From contig NZ_BOMH01000045.1 of assembly GCF_016862095.1 (NCBI RefSeq), forward strand, positions 166,620 through 230,619: a DNA stretch of 64,000 nt, in the 5' to 3' direction. Below, in pieces: positions 38,878 to 49,500 of the stretch. Origin of the DNA: Actinoplanes cyaneus (GTDB lineage: Bacteria > Actinomycetota > Actinomycetes > Mycobacteriales > Micromonosporaceae). The notes beneath the pieces were generated by a model, which was given only the letters and a program-made list of their open reading frames with translations, ran no database searches and was not told the origin of the DNA. The number at the start of each line of letters is the position of its first letter. Position 1 is the first letter of the stretch. A program made the position numbers and the translations under genes.

Positions 38878-41025
38878 GTGGCCGATTCCCCACCAGAGCA
38901 ACGGAACCCCGCCGATCCGTCGCCGCCCGTGCCGCAACTGCTGGTCATGGCGCCGGACGACGCGCTGCCGTCGATCGCCTGGCCGGGACCGGAAGGCGCT
39001 CCGGCATGGGCGATCCCCGTGCAGGTGCCGGCCGGGACGCGCGGATACGCGCTGTTCATCCCCATGCTGCCGGTGCAGGCGCAGACCGCCGCCGCGGCGC
39101 CGGGCGCGACTCCGGCAGTGATCGCCGAAGCTGCTCCGAAGGCTTCCCCCGGCGCTGCCGCGCCCACTTCACCTGCCGCCGCTCCGGAGCCTTCGCGTGA
39201 GGCTGCCGCGCCGTCACCGGAAGCCGCTCCGAAGGCTGAGCCCGAGGCGCCGGCGAGCCCTGATGCTGTCGCTCCGGCGCGCGTCAACGCCGGTGCGGAG
39301 GCCGTCGTTGCCCCGTCGGCCACGCCTGCCCCCGCCGCCGCTGCTCCGGTCGCCGCCCCCGCTGCCGCTGCTCCCGCTGCCGCTGCTCCGGCCGCCGCCG
39401 CGCCGGCCTCGGCGCCCGGCTCCACTCCGGACGTCTGGACCTTCTCCCAGCAGGGTTCCCGGGTTCCGTTCGAGCAGCAGCCCGCGCGCGTCCCGTTCTC
39501 CCGGTACGAGGCGCCGCCCACCCCGTGGCAGAAGTTCCGCGAGAAGCACTGGCCCGGCCCCACTGGCACCCGCGGGCGTGCGGTCCCGGCCGGGGTGCTC
39601 GCCGGCGCGCTCGGCATCGCCTGTTTCGTGCCGCTCGACCGTACGGGAATCGGGTGGTTCCTGGGGTGGCTCGTGCTCACCGCCGGGGTGATCCTGGGCG
39701 TTCGCCGCTCCGCCGACCTGCCGCATGCCGAGCGGTGGATCCGTTCCGGCTGGGCGGTCGCGGCGCTGGCCCTGCTCGCGGTCCCGGCGTTCCGCAACGC
39801 GTGGTGGCTGGTCACGTTCAGCGTGTTCGGGGCGCTCGGCTGTGCGACGCTGGCGATCGTCGGCGGCCGCCAGGTGCGCTCGATCCTGTTCGGGCTGGTG
39901 GCCACGCCGTACGCGGCCTTCCGTGGTCTTCCCTGGGTGCGCAGGCATCTGGGCACGAGCCGTAACACCGGGATGGGCAAGCGGATCGGTTTCTCGATCG
40001 CCCTCACGGTGCTGGTCCTGCTCGTCTTCGGCACGCTGCTCTCCTCGGCCGACGTCGCGTTCTCGACGCTGCTCGGTGACGCCGTGCCGGACCTCGACCT
40101 CGGCTCGGGCTTCCGCTGGGTCTTCCTGGCCGTCGTCGGCGCGCTGATCGCGGTCGCCGGCATCTACACGCTGTCGGCGCCGCCGGCCGTCTCGACTCTG
40201 GACACGCCCGGCCGCGGCCGGTTCGGCCTGGTCGAGTGGGCGCCGGCCGCCACCGCTCTGGTGCTGCTCTTCGGCGGCTTCGTGGGGGTGCAGTTCGCCG
40301 TCCTCTTCGGCGGCAGCCGGCACGTGCTGAAGACCGCCGGGCTCAGCTACGCGGAGTACGCCCGCAGCGGCTTCTGGCAGCTCGTCGCCGTCACCCTGCT
40401 GTCGCTGGCGATGCTCGCGGCGCTGGCCCGCTGGGCGAAACGGGACACCCCGCGGGAGCGGATGCTGCTGCGTGTGCTGCTCGGCCTGGTCTGCGGCCTG
40501 AGCGTCGTGATCGTCGCGTCCGCGCTGTCCCGGATGTGGGAGTACCAGCGGGTCTACAGCTTCACCGGCGAGCGCATCTTCGTGATGTCACTGGAGATCC
40601 TGCTCGGGGTCGTCTTCGTGATGGTGGCGGTGGCCGGCATCCGCTGGCAGGGCCGATGGATCCCGCGGGCCACCGTCGCACTGGCCGTGCTCATGCTGCT
40701 CGGCCTGGGCACCCTGGACCCGGAGGGCTACGCGGCCAGCCGCAACGCCCAGCGCTACGCGGACACCGGCAAGATCGACGCGTGGTATCTGCGGGCGCTG
40801 TCCGCCGACGCGACCCCGGCCCTGACCAAGCTGCCCGATCCGGTACGCCGGTGCACGCTCAGCTGGATCGCCGAGGACCTCGAGAAGCCCGATCCCTGGT
40901 ACGCGTGGAACCTCGGCCGCCAGCGCGCCCGCGCGGCGATCAAGAAGCTCCCCGCGGGCGCGATCGGCGACTACCGCGACTGCCGGTCCGCCGACCAGTA
41001 CGACCTGCCCAAGAAGCGCCGCTGA
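38878..41025 (+). CDS. DUF4153/DUF4173 multi-spanning membrane protein
   Basis: A 715-residue protein. Residues about 65-190 are an Ala/Pro/Glu-rich disordered segment, then 10-11 membrane helices. The signature TAGLSYAEYARSGFWQLVAVTLLSL belongs to the DUF4153/4173 family, whose function is unknown. A cytoplasmic or extracellular tail (about 615-715) has Cys pairs (RRCTLSWIAEDL, DYRDCRSADQYD). GTG start with AGGAGG at the right distance. The next gene follows after 95 bp on the same strand. Confidence 0.82.
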   Translation: MADSPPEQRNPADPSPPVPQLLVMAPDDALPSIAWPGPEGAPAWAIPVQVPAGTRGYALFIPMLPVQAQTAAAAPGATPAVIAEAAPKASPGAAAPTSPAAAPEPSREAAAPSPEAAPKAEPEAPASPDAVAPARVNAGAEAVVAPSATPAPAAAAPVAAPAAAAPAAAAPAAAAPASAPGSTPDVWTFSQQGSRVPFEQQPARVPFSRYEAPPTPWQKFREKHWPGPTGTRGRAVPAGVLAGALGIACFVPLDRTGIGWFLGWLVLTAGVILGVRRSADLPHAERWIRSGWAVAALALLAVPAFRNAWWLVTFSVFGALGCATLAIVGGRQVRSILFGLVATPYAAFRGLPWVRRHLGTSRNTGMGKRIGFSIALTVLVLLVFGTLLSSADVAFSTLLGDAVPDLDLGSGFRWVFLAVVGALIAVAGIYTLSAPPAVSTLDTPGRGRFGLVEWAPAATALVLLFGGFVGVQFAVLFGGSRHVLKTAGLSYAEYARSGFWQLVAVTLLSLAMLAALARWAKRDTPRERMLLRVLLGLVCGLSVVIVASALSRMWEYQRVYSFTGERIFVMSLEILLGVVFVMVAVAGIRWQGRWIPRATVALAVLMLLGLGTLDPEGYAASRNAQRYADTGKIDAWYLRALSADATPALTKLPDPVRRCTLSWIAEDLEKPDPWYAWNLGRQRARAAIKKLPAGAIGDYRDCRSADQYDLPKKRR

Positions 41026-41120
41026 CCAACCCGGGGCCCGGTGCTGCCATGGCGGCGCCGGGCCCCGTGACGGTCTTCGATACAGTCGCGCGCGGAACGT
41101 ACGGGGAGGCTGCGAGCGAC

Positions 41121-42215
41121 ATGGTTGATTCGGCGAACGAGAAGGGGCCCGACCCGGATCCGGAGGCCCCTGCCCTGCCCGAGGCGGCTCCTGTCGAGAC
41201 CGACACCGAGCTCAGTGCGCCGGAGCCGCCTGCCGACGCCGCGCACGGCGAGAAGACCGAGCACGCGCCCCTGGCCCAGTTCGCCTCCCGGGCCGGTGGC
41301 CGGCCGCAGCTCGCGGAGGGCCTGCCGCCGGAGATCCAGCAGCCGGTCGACCCGTGGCCCGTGCCGATCCAGGGCCTGGTCCCGCCGGCCGGCGCCCAGT
41401 CGTTCTCCGACCTGGAGCTGATGCGACTCCAGCAGCCCGCGGCCGGCTCGGCCCGGAACACCCGCGTCCTGGTGACGGTCCTGGTGGTCGCCGTGCTGGC
41501 GCTCGCCGCGGGCGCGGTCGGCGTGGTCGCGCGCGGCTGGTCCAGCGACGACAAGCAGCGCACCCCGGTCGCCTTGACGTCCCCGGCGGCCGTCTCCCCG
41601 GCAGCGGTCTCCCCGTCGAGCGGGGCCTCGGTGGCCGCCCCGCCGCCGGCCGCGGGCAGCGAGGACACGTCACCGGTGCCGACCGGCCCGGTCGCGCAGA
41701 GCATCGCGCCCGAGTACATCGGCGACCTGGGCGAGATCTGTGAGGGCACGGTCTACTGGCCGATGATGCCGAAACGGAGCTCCACCAAGGTTCCGCACCC
41801 GATCCTGGTCTACGGCGACACCGGCAGTGGCGATCGGACGACGTACACCATGTTCAGGGCATGGTTCCTCAAGTCGAAGGCGGCCGAGAAGACCTGGTCG
41901 ACGACCGAAATGGTGCCCTCGCAGGTCCAGATGGTCGCCTGCCTGGAACGGATCGCGGTCGGCAAGAAGGCGAAGAGCTGCACTTACACGAGCCCCGGGT
42001 CGGGCTTCGCCGGGGGGACGGCCACCCTTTACCACGCGACCTACCGCCTGCACGTGCGCGAGACAGCCACCGGCAAGAAGGTCCTGGAGAAGAAACTCGA
42101 GGCGGACAGCACCGAGTGCCCCTACTCTCTGGGCGTGCCGGACGACAAGAAGGCCTACATGGAGGTCAAGGAGTACACCCTGACCTCGACCATGAGCAAG
42201 CTTTCCGGCCTCTGA
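41121..42215 (+). CDS. hypothetical single-pass membrane protein with extracellular domain
   Basis: A 364-residue protein, family not recognised. An acidic Pro-rich cytoplasmic region (1-115) precedes one helix (about 116-138: VLVTVLVVAVLALAAGAVGVVA), then a Ser/Ala/Pro linker and a domain of about 170 residues with three Cys (EICEGTVYWP, MVACLERI, KSCTYTSPG) and a fourth near the end (TECPYSLG), likely two disulfides. ATG 41121 is preceded by GGGGAGG; the frame is open far upstream but that part lacks coding character. Convergent with the hydroxylase gene, stops 3 bp apart. Confidence 0.65.
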   Translation: MVDSANEKGPDPDPEAPALPEAAPVETDTELSAPEPPADAAHGEKTEHAPLAQFASRAGGRPQLAEGLPPEIQQPVDPWPVPIQGLVPPAGAQSFSDLELMRLQQPAAGSARNTRVLVTVLVVAVLALAAGAVGVVARGWSSDDKQRTPVALTSPAAVSPAAVSPSSGASVAAPPPAAGSEDTSPVPTGPVAQSIAPEYIGDLGEICEGTVYWPMMPKRSSTKVPHPILVYGDTGSGDRTTYTMFRAWFLKSKAAEKTWSTTEMVPSQVQMVACLERIAVGKKAKSCTYTSPGSGFAGGTATLYHATYRLHVRETATGKKVLEKKLEADSTECPYSLGVPDDKKAYMEVKEYTLTSTMSKLSGL

Positions 42216-42218
42216 GCC

Positions 42219-43388
42219 TCAGCCGAGCGTGACCTCGGTGCCGGCCATCAGATCGGCGAACGCGGCGCCCGCCGCCGGGGAGTCGAACAGGCGGTCCAGG
42301 CGGGCGAGCGCCAGCCTGCGGCGGAACGGCTCGGAGTCGTCGCCCGCGAAGTGCACCATCTCCGCGTACCACCGGGAGAACTCCTGGTAGTCCCAGGTGC
42401 GCCGCAGGCACGCCGGCGAATAGGCGGCCAGCCCGGCCGCGTCGCCGTCCCGCTCGGCCGCCACGATCGCCCGGGCCAGCAGGTAGGCGTCGGCGATCGC
42501 CAGGTTCATCCCCTTGGCGCCCATCGGCGTGATGATGTGCGCCGCGTCGCCGACCAGGAACATCCTCCCGTACGCCATCGGCTCGGCCACGAAGCTGCGC
42601 ATGTCCACCACCTCGCGGCCGGTGATCCGTCCCGCCGGCAGCATCTCGTCTCCGAGGCGCAGCCGCAGCTCGTCCCACGTGTGCTCGTCGGGCCACTGCC
42701 GCGGATCCTCACCCGGCCTGTACTGCAGGTAGAACCGGCTGGCGTGCGGGCCCCGCGCGAACTGGGCGGCGAACCCGTGCCGGCTGACCGCCATCAACGG
42801 GTAGCGGGGCGCCGGGCAGTCGGCGAGCACCGTGTACCACCCGATCCCGTGGTCGAAGCTGTACGTGGTCAGCTCCTCCTCGGGGATGCTGCGCCGGCTG
42901 ACCCCGTGGAAACCGTCGCACCCCGCCACGTACGAGCAGCTCAGCTCTCCGCCCTGGTAGGTGACCCGCGGGCGGTCACCATCCAGTCCGTGCGGCGTCA
43001 CGTCGCGCGCCTCGAACCGCAGATCCCCGCCGCCGTCCAGGAAGCTGCGGATCAGCCGCTGCACCATCAGTTGCTGCGGCACCAGGCGGCTCGGCCTTCC
43101 ACCGGACAGCTCGGGCACGTCGATCAGGCGCGGCACCCCGTCGACCCGGATCTCCAGGGAAGTCTCCAGCGGCGCCCCACCGGCCACCTGCTCCGCCAGC
43201 CCGAACTCGGCGAAGATCTGCTCCGCGCGGTGATCGATGATCCCGGCTCGCTGCCGGCCCTCGACATACGCCCGGTCCCGCGCTTCGAGCACCACACAGT
43301 CGACCCCGCGCCGCTGCAGGAAGTTGGCCAGCGACATCCCCGCCGGCCCCGCCCCGATGATCACCACCGTCGTCTCCGCCGCCGCCAT
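42219..43388 (-). CDS. PobA-like FAD aromatic hydroxylase with altered substrate pocket
   Basis: A 389-residue group A flavoprotein monooxygenase. FAD motifs: IIGAGPAGMSLANFLQRRG (GxGxxG), CDGFHGVSR (DG) and FLVGDAAHI (GD). Overall it aligns with 4-hydroxybenzoate 3-hydroxylase, including RQRAGIIDHR and MGAKGMNLAIAD. By my hand alignment several PHBH substrate positions differ: Tyr201 is His, Ser212 is Phe, Thr294 is Met, and the C-terminal Tyr385 segment is absent; Arg214 is kept. So it likely hydroxylates another aromatic acid. The true pobA is at 61656. Confidence 0.82.
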   Translation of the reverse strand: MAAAETTVVIIGAGPAGMSLANFLQRRGVDCVVLEARDRAYVEGRQRAGIIDHRAEQIFAEFGLAEQVAGGAPLETSLEIRVDGVPRLIDVPELSGGRPSRLVPQQLMVQRLIRSFLDGGGDLRFEARDVTPHGLDGDRPRVTYQGGELSCSYVAGCDGFHGVSRRSIPEEELTTYSFDHGIGWYTVLADCPAPRYPLMAVSRHGFAAQFARGPHASRFYLQYRPGEDPRQWPDEHTWDELRLRLGDEMLPAGRITGREVVDMRSFVAEPMAYGRMFLVGDAAHIITPMGAKGMNLAIADAYLLARAIVAAERDGDAAGLAAYSPACLRRTWDYQEFSRWYAEMVHFAGDDSEPFRRRLALARLDRLFDSPAAGAAFADLMAGTEVTLG

Positions 43389-43452
43389 CCCGCCCCCTGC
43401 CGCCGCCGTCGAACGTCCACTGAGGATCTTAGGCGCCGGACCGGGACAACGG

Positions 43453-43494
43453 CGCGGCACGCCGTCTCCGGAAGACGGGAGACGGCGTGCCGCG
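43453..43494 (-). terminator. strong terminator of the pectinesterase gene
   Basis: CGCGGCACGCCGTCTCC pairs with GGAGACGGCGTGCCGCG, perfect 17-bp stem, 8-base loop, just past the pectinesterase stop on the minus strand. Confidence 0.8.
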
Positions 43495-43508
43495 GGTTGC
43501 CGAGCCGG

Positions 43509-46500
43509 TCAGCTGACGGTCGGATTCCAGCCGTCGGCGCCGGCGAGGTACTTCGGTGCGGTGTAGGTCGCCGCGTCGGCGTCCGGGAGCATCGGTCGGG
43601 TGGCGGCGCTGACCACTGCCGCACCGGGTCCGCTGTTCCGATGTTCGAAGAAGCGCCCGGCGGTCCACGGCGTGGCGGCGTCCCAGTTGTTCCACGGCTG
43701 GGCGGTGTTGACGGCCGCGCCGAGGACGGAGTCACGAACGACGACCTGTGCCTGCCCCGTGGTGCTGTAGGGCCGGCCGAGGTAGACCGAGTTCGCCGGG
43801 CCGTCGGTGACGATCGTGCTGTCCGTGATCAGGAATCCGTACGGCGATGCGCTGCTGATCGACGAGTCCGTGATGCTCGCGCCGGAGCGGGCCAGGACGT
43901 GGAACGTGCTGTGGTCGAACACCGCCACCGCCCGGCCGAGCACCAGGTCCGCACCCCCTTCGAGGTAGGCGTCGTGGAAGTACATCCGGCTGTACGTGGT
44001 CACGTTCGCCGTACTGAGCAGCAGGGTCTGCTTGTCGCCGAGAAATCGGACGTTGTCGAACACGTCCTTGTCCCCGCTCTTGACCTGCAGGGCGGTCGCC
44101 TGCGCGCCGGGCGTGGCGGCGCCGTTGGTGTTGGCGACCGTCAGGTTGCGCAACGTCCATTGGTTGCCGGACAGGGTCGCCGTGGCCACCGCCCCGGTGC
44201 CGCCGGCCGTCACGACGGTGTCCGCCGGGTCGGTGGTCGCGCCGAGCAGGGTCACGCCGTACCGGTTGCCGCTGGCGATCACCCCGGGGTAGGTCCCCGG
44301 CTTGACCAGCACCACGCGATAGCCCTGGGTGGTGTAGTCGGCGTTGTCGGCGAGCAGGGCGATGCCGGCTGCCACCGTGGTCGCGTCGCCGGAGCCGTCG
44401 GCGGCCACCACGATGTCGACCTTGACCGGGGTCGCGGACACGGCGGCCGACGCCTCGGAGGCATTGCCGGCGGTGTCCGTGGCGACGACGGTGTACGAGT
44501 ACGCCGTGCCTGCCGCCCCGGTGACGTCCGTGAACGACGTGCCGGTCAGGCCCGCGGCGAGCAGGTTCGGTGCCGCGCGGCCGGTCGACCGGTAGACGTC
44601 GTAGCCGGCTAGGTCGCCGTCGCCCACCGCGGACCAGGTGACGGTCACCGAGCCCTTGCCGAGGATCGTCCTGAGCCCGGCCGGCACCGTCGGCGCGGTG
44701 CTGTCCCCGGGCGCCGGGACGCCCTCGACCTGCGCGGAGACGGCCGACTCGTTGCCCGCGGCGTCCACGGCCGTGACCGTGTAGCGGTACGTGGTGCCGT
44801 TGTCCAGGCCGGTCACGGTGTAGGTGCTGCCGGTGATCAGGGCGCCGTTGAGCTTGGTCGAGCCGGAGTACACGTTGTACCCGGCCAGGTCGCCCTCGCG
44901 GTTGGCGTTCCAGGTCAGCGTGACCTTCCCGTCCCCGGCGCCGGCCTTGAGCCCGGCCGGTGCCGCGGGCGGCGCGCTGTCGGCCGGGGTGGCCCGCACC
45001 GTCGCCGGCGCTGACGTGTTCCCGGCGGCGTCGACCGCGACCAGCGCGTAGGTGTAGGCCGTGCCGTTGGCCAGGCCGGAGTCGCGGTGCGACGTGCCGG
45101 TCAGGCCGGACGCGACCAGGGTGGCCGGGCCGATGGCGACGGCGGTGCCCGTGCTGCGGTAGAGCCGGTAGCCGGCCAGGTCCTTGTCCCCGCCGGCCAC
45201 CCAGGTGAGACCGATCGCAGCGTCGCCGGCGGTCGCGGTGAGGGAGCCGGGGGTGGCCGGCGCGGTGACGTCGGCGGGTGCCGCCGGGGCCGCGACGGCC
45301 GGGTACCAGGTGGCGGCGCCGAGCCAGTCGGCGACGGTCACCGGCACGGAGTCGGCCGGGCTCAGCTGCGGGCGGTTGTCGTTGACCGCCGCGCCGTCGC
45401 CGGTGTTGGCGTACTCGAACAGCCGGCCCAGGGTCCACGGTTCGCCCGCCGGCCCGGTGCCCCACGGCTTCGCGGTGTCGAGACCGGCGCCGAGGGCGGT
45501 GTCGCGGACGACGGCCTGACCCACCGAGTTCGGCGTGTACTGGTCGCCCCAGGCCCGGTACGGCCTGCCGAGTTGCACGCCGGTCACGCCGGCCGGCGTC
45601 TCCACCGTGCTGTTGATCAGCAGCATGCCCTTGTACGTGCCGGCGGTGCTCGGCGTCAGCACCGTACCGCCGCTGCCCTTGACCTTGATGGTCGTCTTGT
45701 CGATCACGAGGGTGGCGCGGCCGAGCACGATGTCGCCGGTCCCCTCGATGGCCGAATTTTGGATCATCTGGCGGGCGGCGGCCGTGTAGGTGGACGTGTC
45801 GGCGAAGACGGTCCGGTTGGTGCCCTTGAGGACGACGTGCTCCAGCAGCACCTTGTCGCCGCTCATGGACACCGCCGGCGCCGCACCGGAGGCCGTGGTG
45901 TTCTGCACCGTCACCCCGCTCACCGTGACCCCCGAGCCGGTGACGGACAGCGCCGCGGCCGAGGTGCCGTTGGTGATCACGACGTCGGCCGGGTCCCCGG
46001 TCGCGCCGACCAGCGTGACGTTCGCCTTGGCCACGGTCACCGGGCCCGGGTACGTGCCCGGGGAGACCGAGACCACCCAGTTCGCGGTGCCCGGAGCGGC
46101 GTCGATCGCGGCCTGCAGCGTCGGGTAGCCGCCGGTGCCGTCGGCGCGGACCGTCGCGTCCACGTGCAGGGCGGGCTTGGCGGTCACCGTCGCCGAGGCG
46201 GCGGAGGCGTGCTCGGGGGCGTCGATCGCGACCACCACGTACCCGTACGTGGTGCCGTTCGTCAGCCCGGTGTCGACCAGGCCGGCCTTGGTCAGCAAGC
46301 CGCCGCCGACCTGGTGCGCGGCGTCGACGGGAACGGCACCGGTCCCTTCGACCCGGTAGACGTGGTATCCCGTGACGTCGGACTCGGTGTTCTCGTCCCA
46401 GCTCAGCGTGACCTGGCCGGCGCCACCGCGGGCGGCAACACCGCCGGGTGCGGCGGGGGCCACGTCGGCGGCGGCGTCGGCGACCGGGTTCCAGCCGTCC

Positions 46501-49500
46501 GTGCCGGCGAGGTACGCCGCGGCCGTACGGGTCGTGGCGTCGGCGTCGGACAACTGCGGGCGGTTGGTGTTGACGGCCGCTCCGGCGCCGGTGTTGTGGT
46601 ACTCGGTGAACCGCCCGTCGGCCCACTGGAGAGGGGCGAAGTCGGCCCACGGCTTGGCGGCGTCGATGCCGTCGTTCACCGTGGTGTCGCGGATGGTGAG
46701 CTGACCGCGGGAGTTGTCCGGCTGGGTCCCGTCGGCCCACCCCGCCCAGGGCCGGCCCAGCGCGAACGTGCCGGGGTCGTTGGCGCTGACGATCCGGCTG
46801 TTCGTGACCAGGTAGCCGTATGGGTTCTTCGACGCCGTGCTGGGCGCGAAGATCGTCCCGCCGTTGTGGGTGGTGGCGTGGATGGTGACCCGGTCGAAGA
46901 CGGCGGTGGCGCGGCCGAAGACGAAGTCGACGTTGCCCTCGATGAAGCTGTCGTAGTAGTACTGCCGGGCGTAGCCGCCGCCGGTGGCCGAGATCGCGCC
47001 GGCCGAGTCGGCGAGCAGGGTGTCCTGCACGCTGAGCAGGCGGACGTTGCGGTAGACCTGCCGGTCGCCGGTCGCCTTCAGGGCCACGGCCTGGGTGTTG
47101 TAGGAGCCGATCTCCGGGTGCCTGGCCGAGTCGAACGTGTTCGCGATGGTCAGATCGCGGACCGTCACGTTGCTCGCGGTGATCGCGACGGTGAAGCTGC
47201 CGGACGTGCCGCACGTCGCCGTCGTGACGCTCGGGCACGTGGTGGGCCCGGCCGGCGTCCCGTTGGCGTTGTCGAAGGTCAGCACGACGTCGCGGGCGTT
47301 GCCGGAGGTGCCGGCGATCACCAGGTACGGCTTGGCGATCGTCACCACCTGCCGGTAGGTGCCGGGCTTGACGAGGATCACCGTCGGCCTGGCGGCGGTG
47401 CCGGCCGGGGCAGCGTTCACCGCGGCCTGCAGGGTGGTGTGGTCGCCGCTGCCGTCGGCGGCCACCGTCACGTCGGCGACCAGCGGAACGACATTCGCGG
47501 TGGCGGTCGCCGCCTCCGACGCCGGAGCGGCGTTGCCGGCCGCGTCCACCGCGACGACGGTGTAGGTGTACGTCACGCCGTTCGTCACGGCCTTGTCGGT
47601 GTACGCCGCCTTGGTCACGGTGGCCACCAACTGGTCGGGGTCGGTGCTGACGCTGCCCGCCGCCGCCCGGTAGACGCGGTAGCCGGTGACGTCGCTCTCC
47701 ACGCTGTCGTTCCAGGTGAGGGTGACAGCCTTGTCGGCGCCCCCGGCGACCAGGCCGGTGACCGCGGCAGGTGCGACGTCGGTGGCCGCGTCGGCGACCG
47801 GGTTCCAGCCGTCGGTGCCGGCCAGGTACGCCGCCGCGGTGTACTCCCGGGCCTGCTCGGCGGTCAGCTGCGGCCGGTCGGCGCTCGCGGTGGTCGTGCT
47901 GCCGGGGCCGGTGTTGGCGTACTCGGCGAACCGGGCGGTGTGCCAGTCGGTCGTGACGCCGCTGTTGACCATGTTGGTCCAGGTCGCCGTGCCGCTGACC
48001 ACCGAGCCGAGCCAGCTGTCGCGGACGACCACCTGGCCCAGGGCGTTGTCGTCCTTGACGCTGGTGCCGTCGGCCTGGGACTTGCCGGGCTGCCACGGGC
48101 GCCCGAGGTTCTGCGAGCCGTCCGGGGCGCTGCCGATGATCCGGCTGGCGGTGATCAGGAAGCCGTACTTCTGGCTGATGTCGGTGCTCGCCGCGGTCAC
48201 CGCCCCGTTCGGGGAGGTCGCGTGGTCGAGCGCCTTCAGCGTGCTGTGGTCGAAGACCGCGGTGGCCCGGCCGAAGAGGAAGTCGACATCCCCTTCGATG
48301 TACGCGTCGTGGAAGTAGACGCGGGACGGTGTGGTGGCCGCCGGTGAGTTGGCGTAGAGGGTGTCCTGGTTGCCGAGCAGCCGCACATCGTCGAAGACGA
48401 GCTTGTCACCGGTGGTGCGCAGAGCCACCGCCTGCCCGCTGGCGTACGTGCCCTCCTGGTAGGAGTTCTGGATGGTCAGATCGCGCATCTGCACCGCGTT
48501 GCCGGTGACCACCACGGTGGCGCTGCCGGACGTGCCGTAGGTGGCGACGGTGCCGTCCGGGTTCGGCGCGGCCCCGGGGATCGGGGTGCCGGCGGCCCGG
48601 TTGCCGTCGATCACGACGTCGGTCGCGGTGCCGGTGGCGCCGACGATGACGAGGTACGGCTTGGCGACCGTGAGGTACTCGCGGTAGGTGCCCTTGGCCA
48701 CCGAGATGACGGTCGGGTCGGTCGCGGTGCCGGCCGGAGCGGCGGCGAGCGCGGCGGTGAGGGTGGTGAACGTGGTGGTCCCGTCCGGGGTCGCAGCCGG
48801 GTCGACGGTGAGGTCGGTGACCAGCGGGGCGGCCGCTACCTCGACGGTGGCTCCGATCGTGGCCGGCGACTCGGCGCCGCCGCGGGAGACCGCGGTGACG
48901 GCGTAGGAGTAGCTCGCGCCGTTCGTCACGGTCGTGTCGCTGAACGTCGGGGAGACCACGCCGGCGACCTTGGTCAGCGTGGCCGTGCCGGCGTCGGCGC
49001 GGTAGACGTTCCAGCCGATCACGTCGGCGGAGGTGTCGTCGTTCCAGGTCAGGTGCACGACCCGGGTGTCGGTGGCGGCCACGAGCCCGCTCGGCGAGGC
49101 CGGTGCGGCGGTGCTCGCCGGGAGCATCGGGCTCCAGCCGTCGCTGCCGGCGAGGTACTTGGCGGGGGTGGCGTTCGCGGCCTGCGAGGCGGTCAGCTGC
49201 GGCCGGTTGGCGTTCGGCGTGGCTCCCGGGCCGATGCTCCGGTACTCGGCGAAGCGGGCGTCCTGCCAGCGGAAGTTGACCTTCGTACCGGTCGAGTCGG
49301 CGGTGGCCATGTCCTCCCACGGCGCGTCGGTCGCGATCGCGGCCGGCAGCCAGGTGTCGGCGAACACCACCGAGCCGATCGCGTCCGGGTCGGCGCTGGG
49401 GTGCCACGGCCGGCCCAGGTGCACGGTGCCGGCCGGCGCGGCGCTGGTGACCTTGCTGTTGACGAAGAGGAAGCCGTACTTGCTGCCGGTGTCGGTGCTG

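Noticed and set aside
43732..48347. Very long open frames overlapping the pectinesterase gene on both strands
   Set aside because: Composition is typical of shadow frames in high-GC DNA, and the pectinesterase frame has repeated catalytic motifs.
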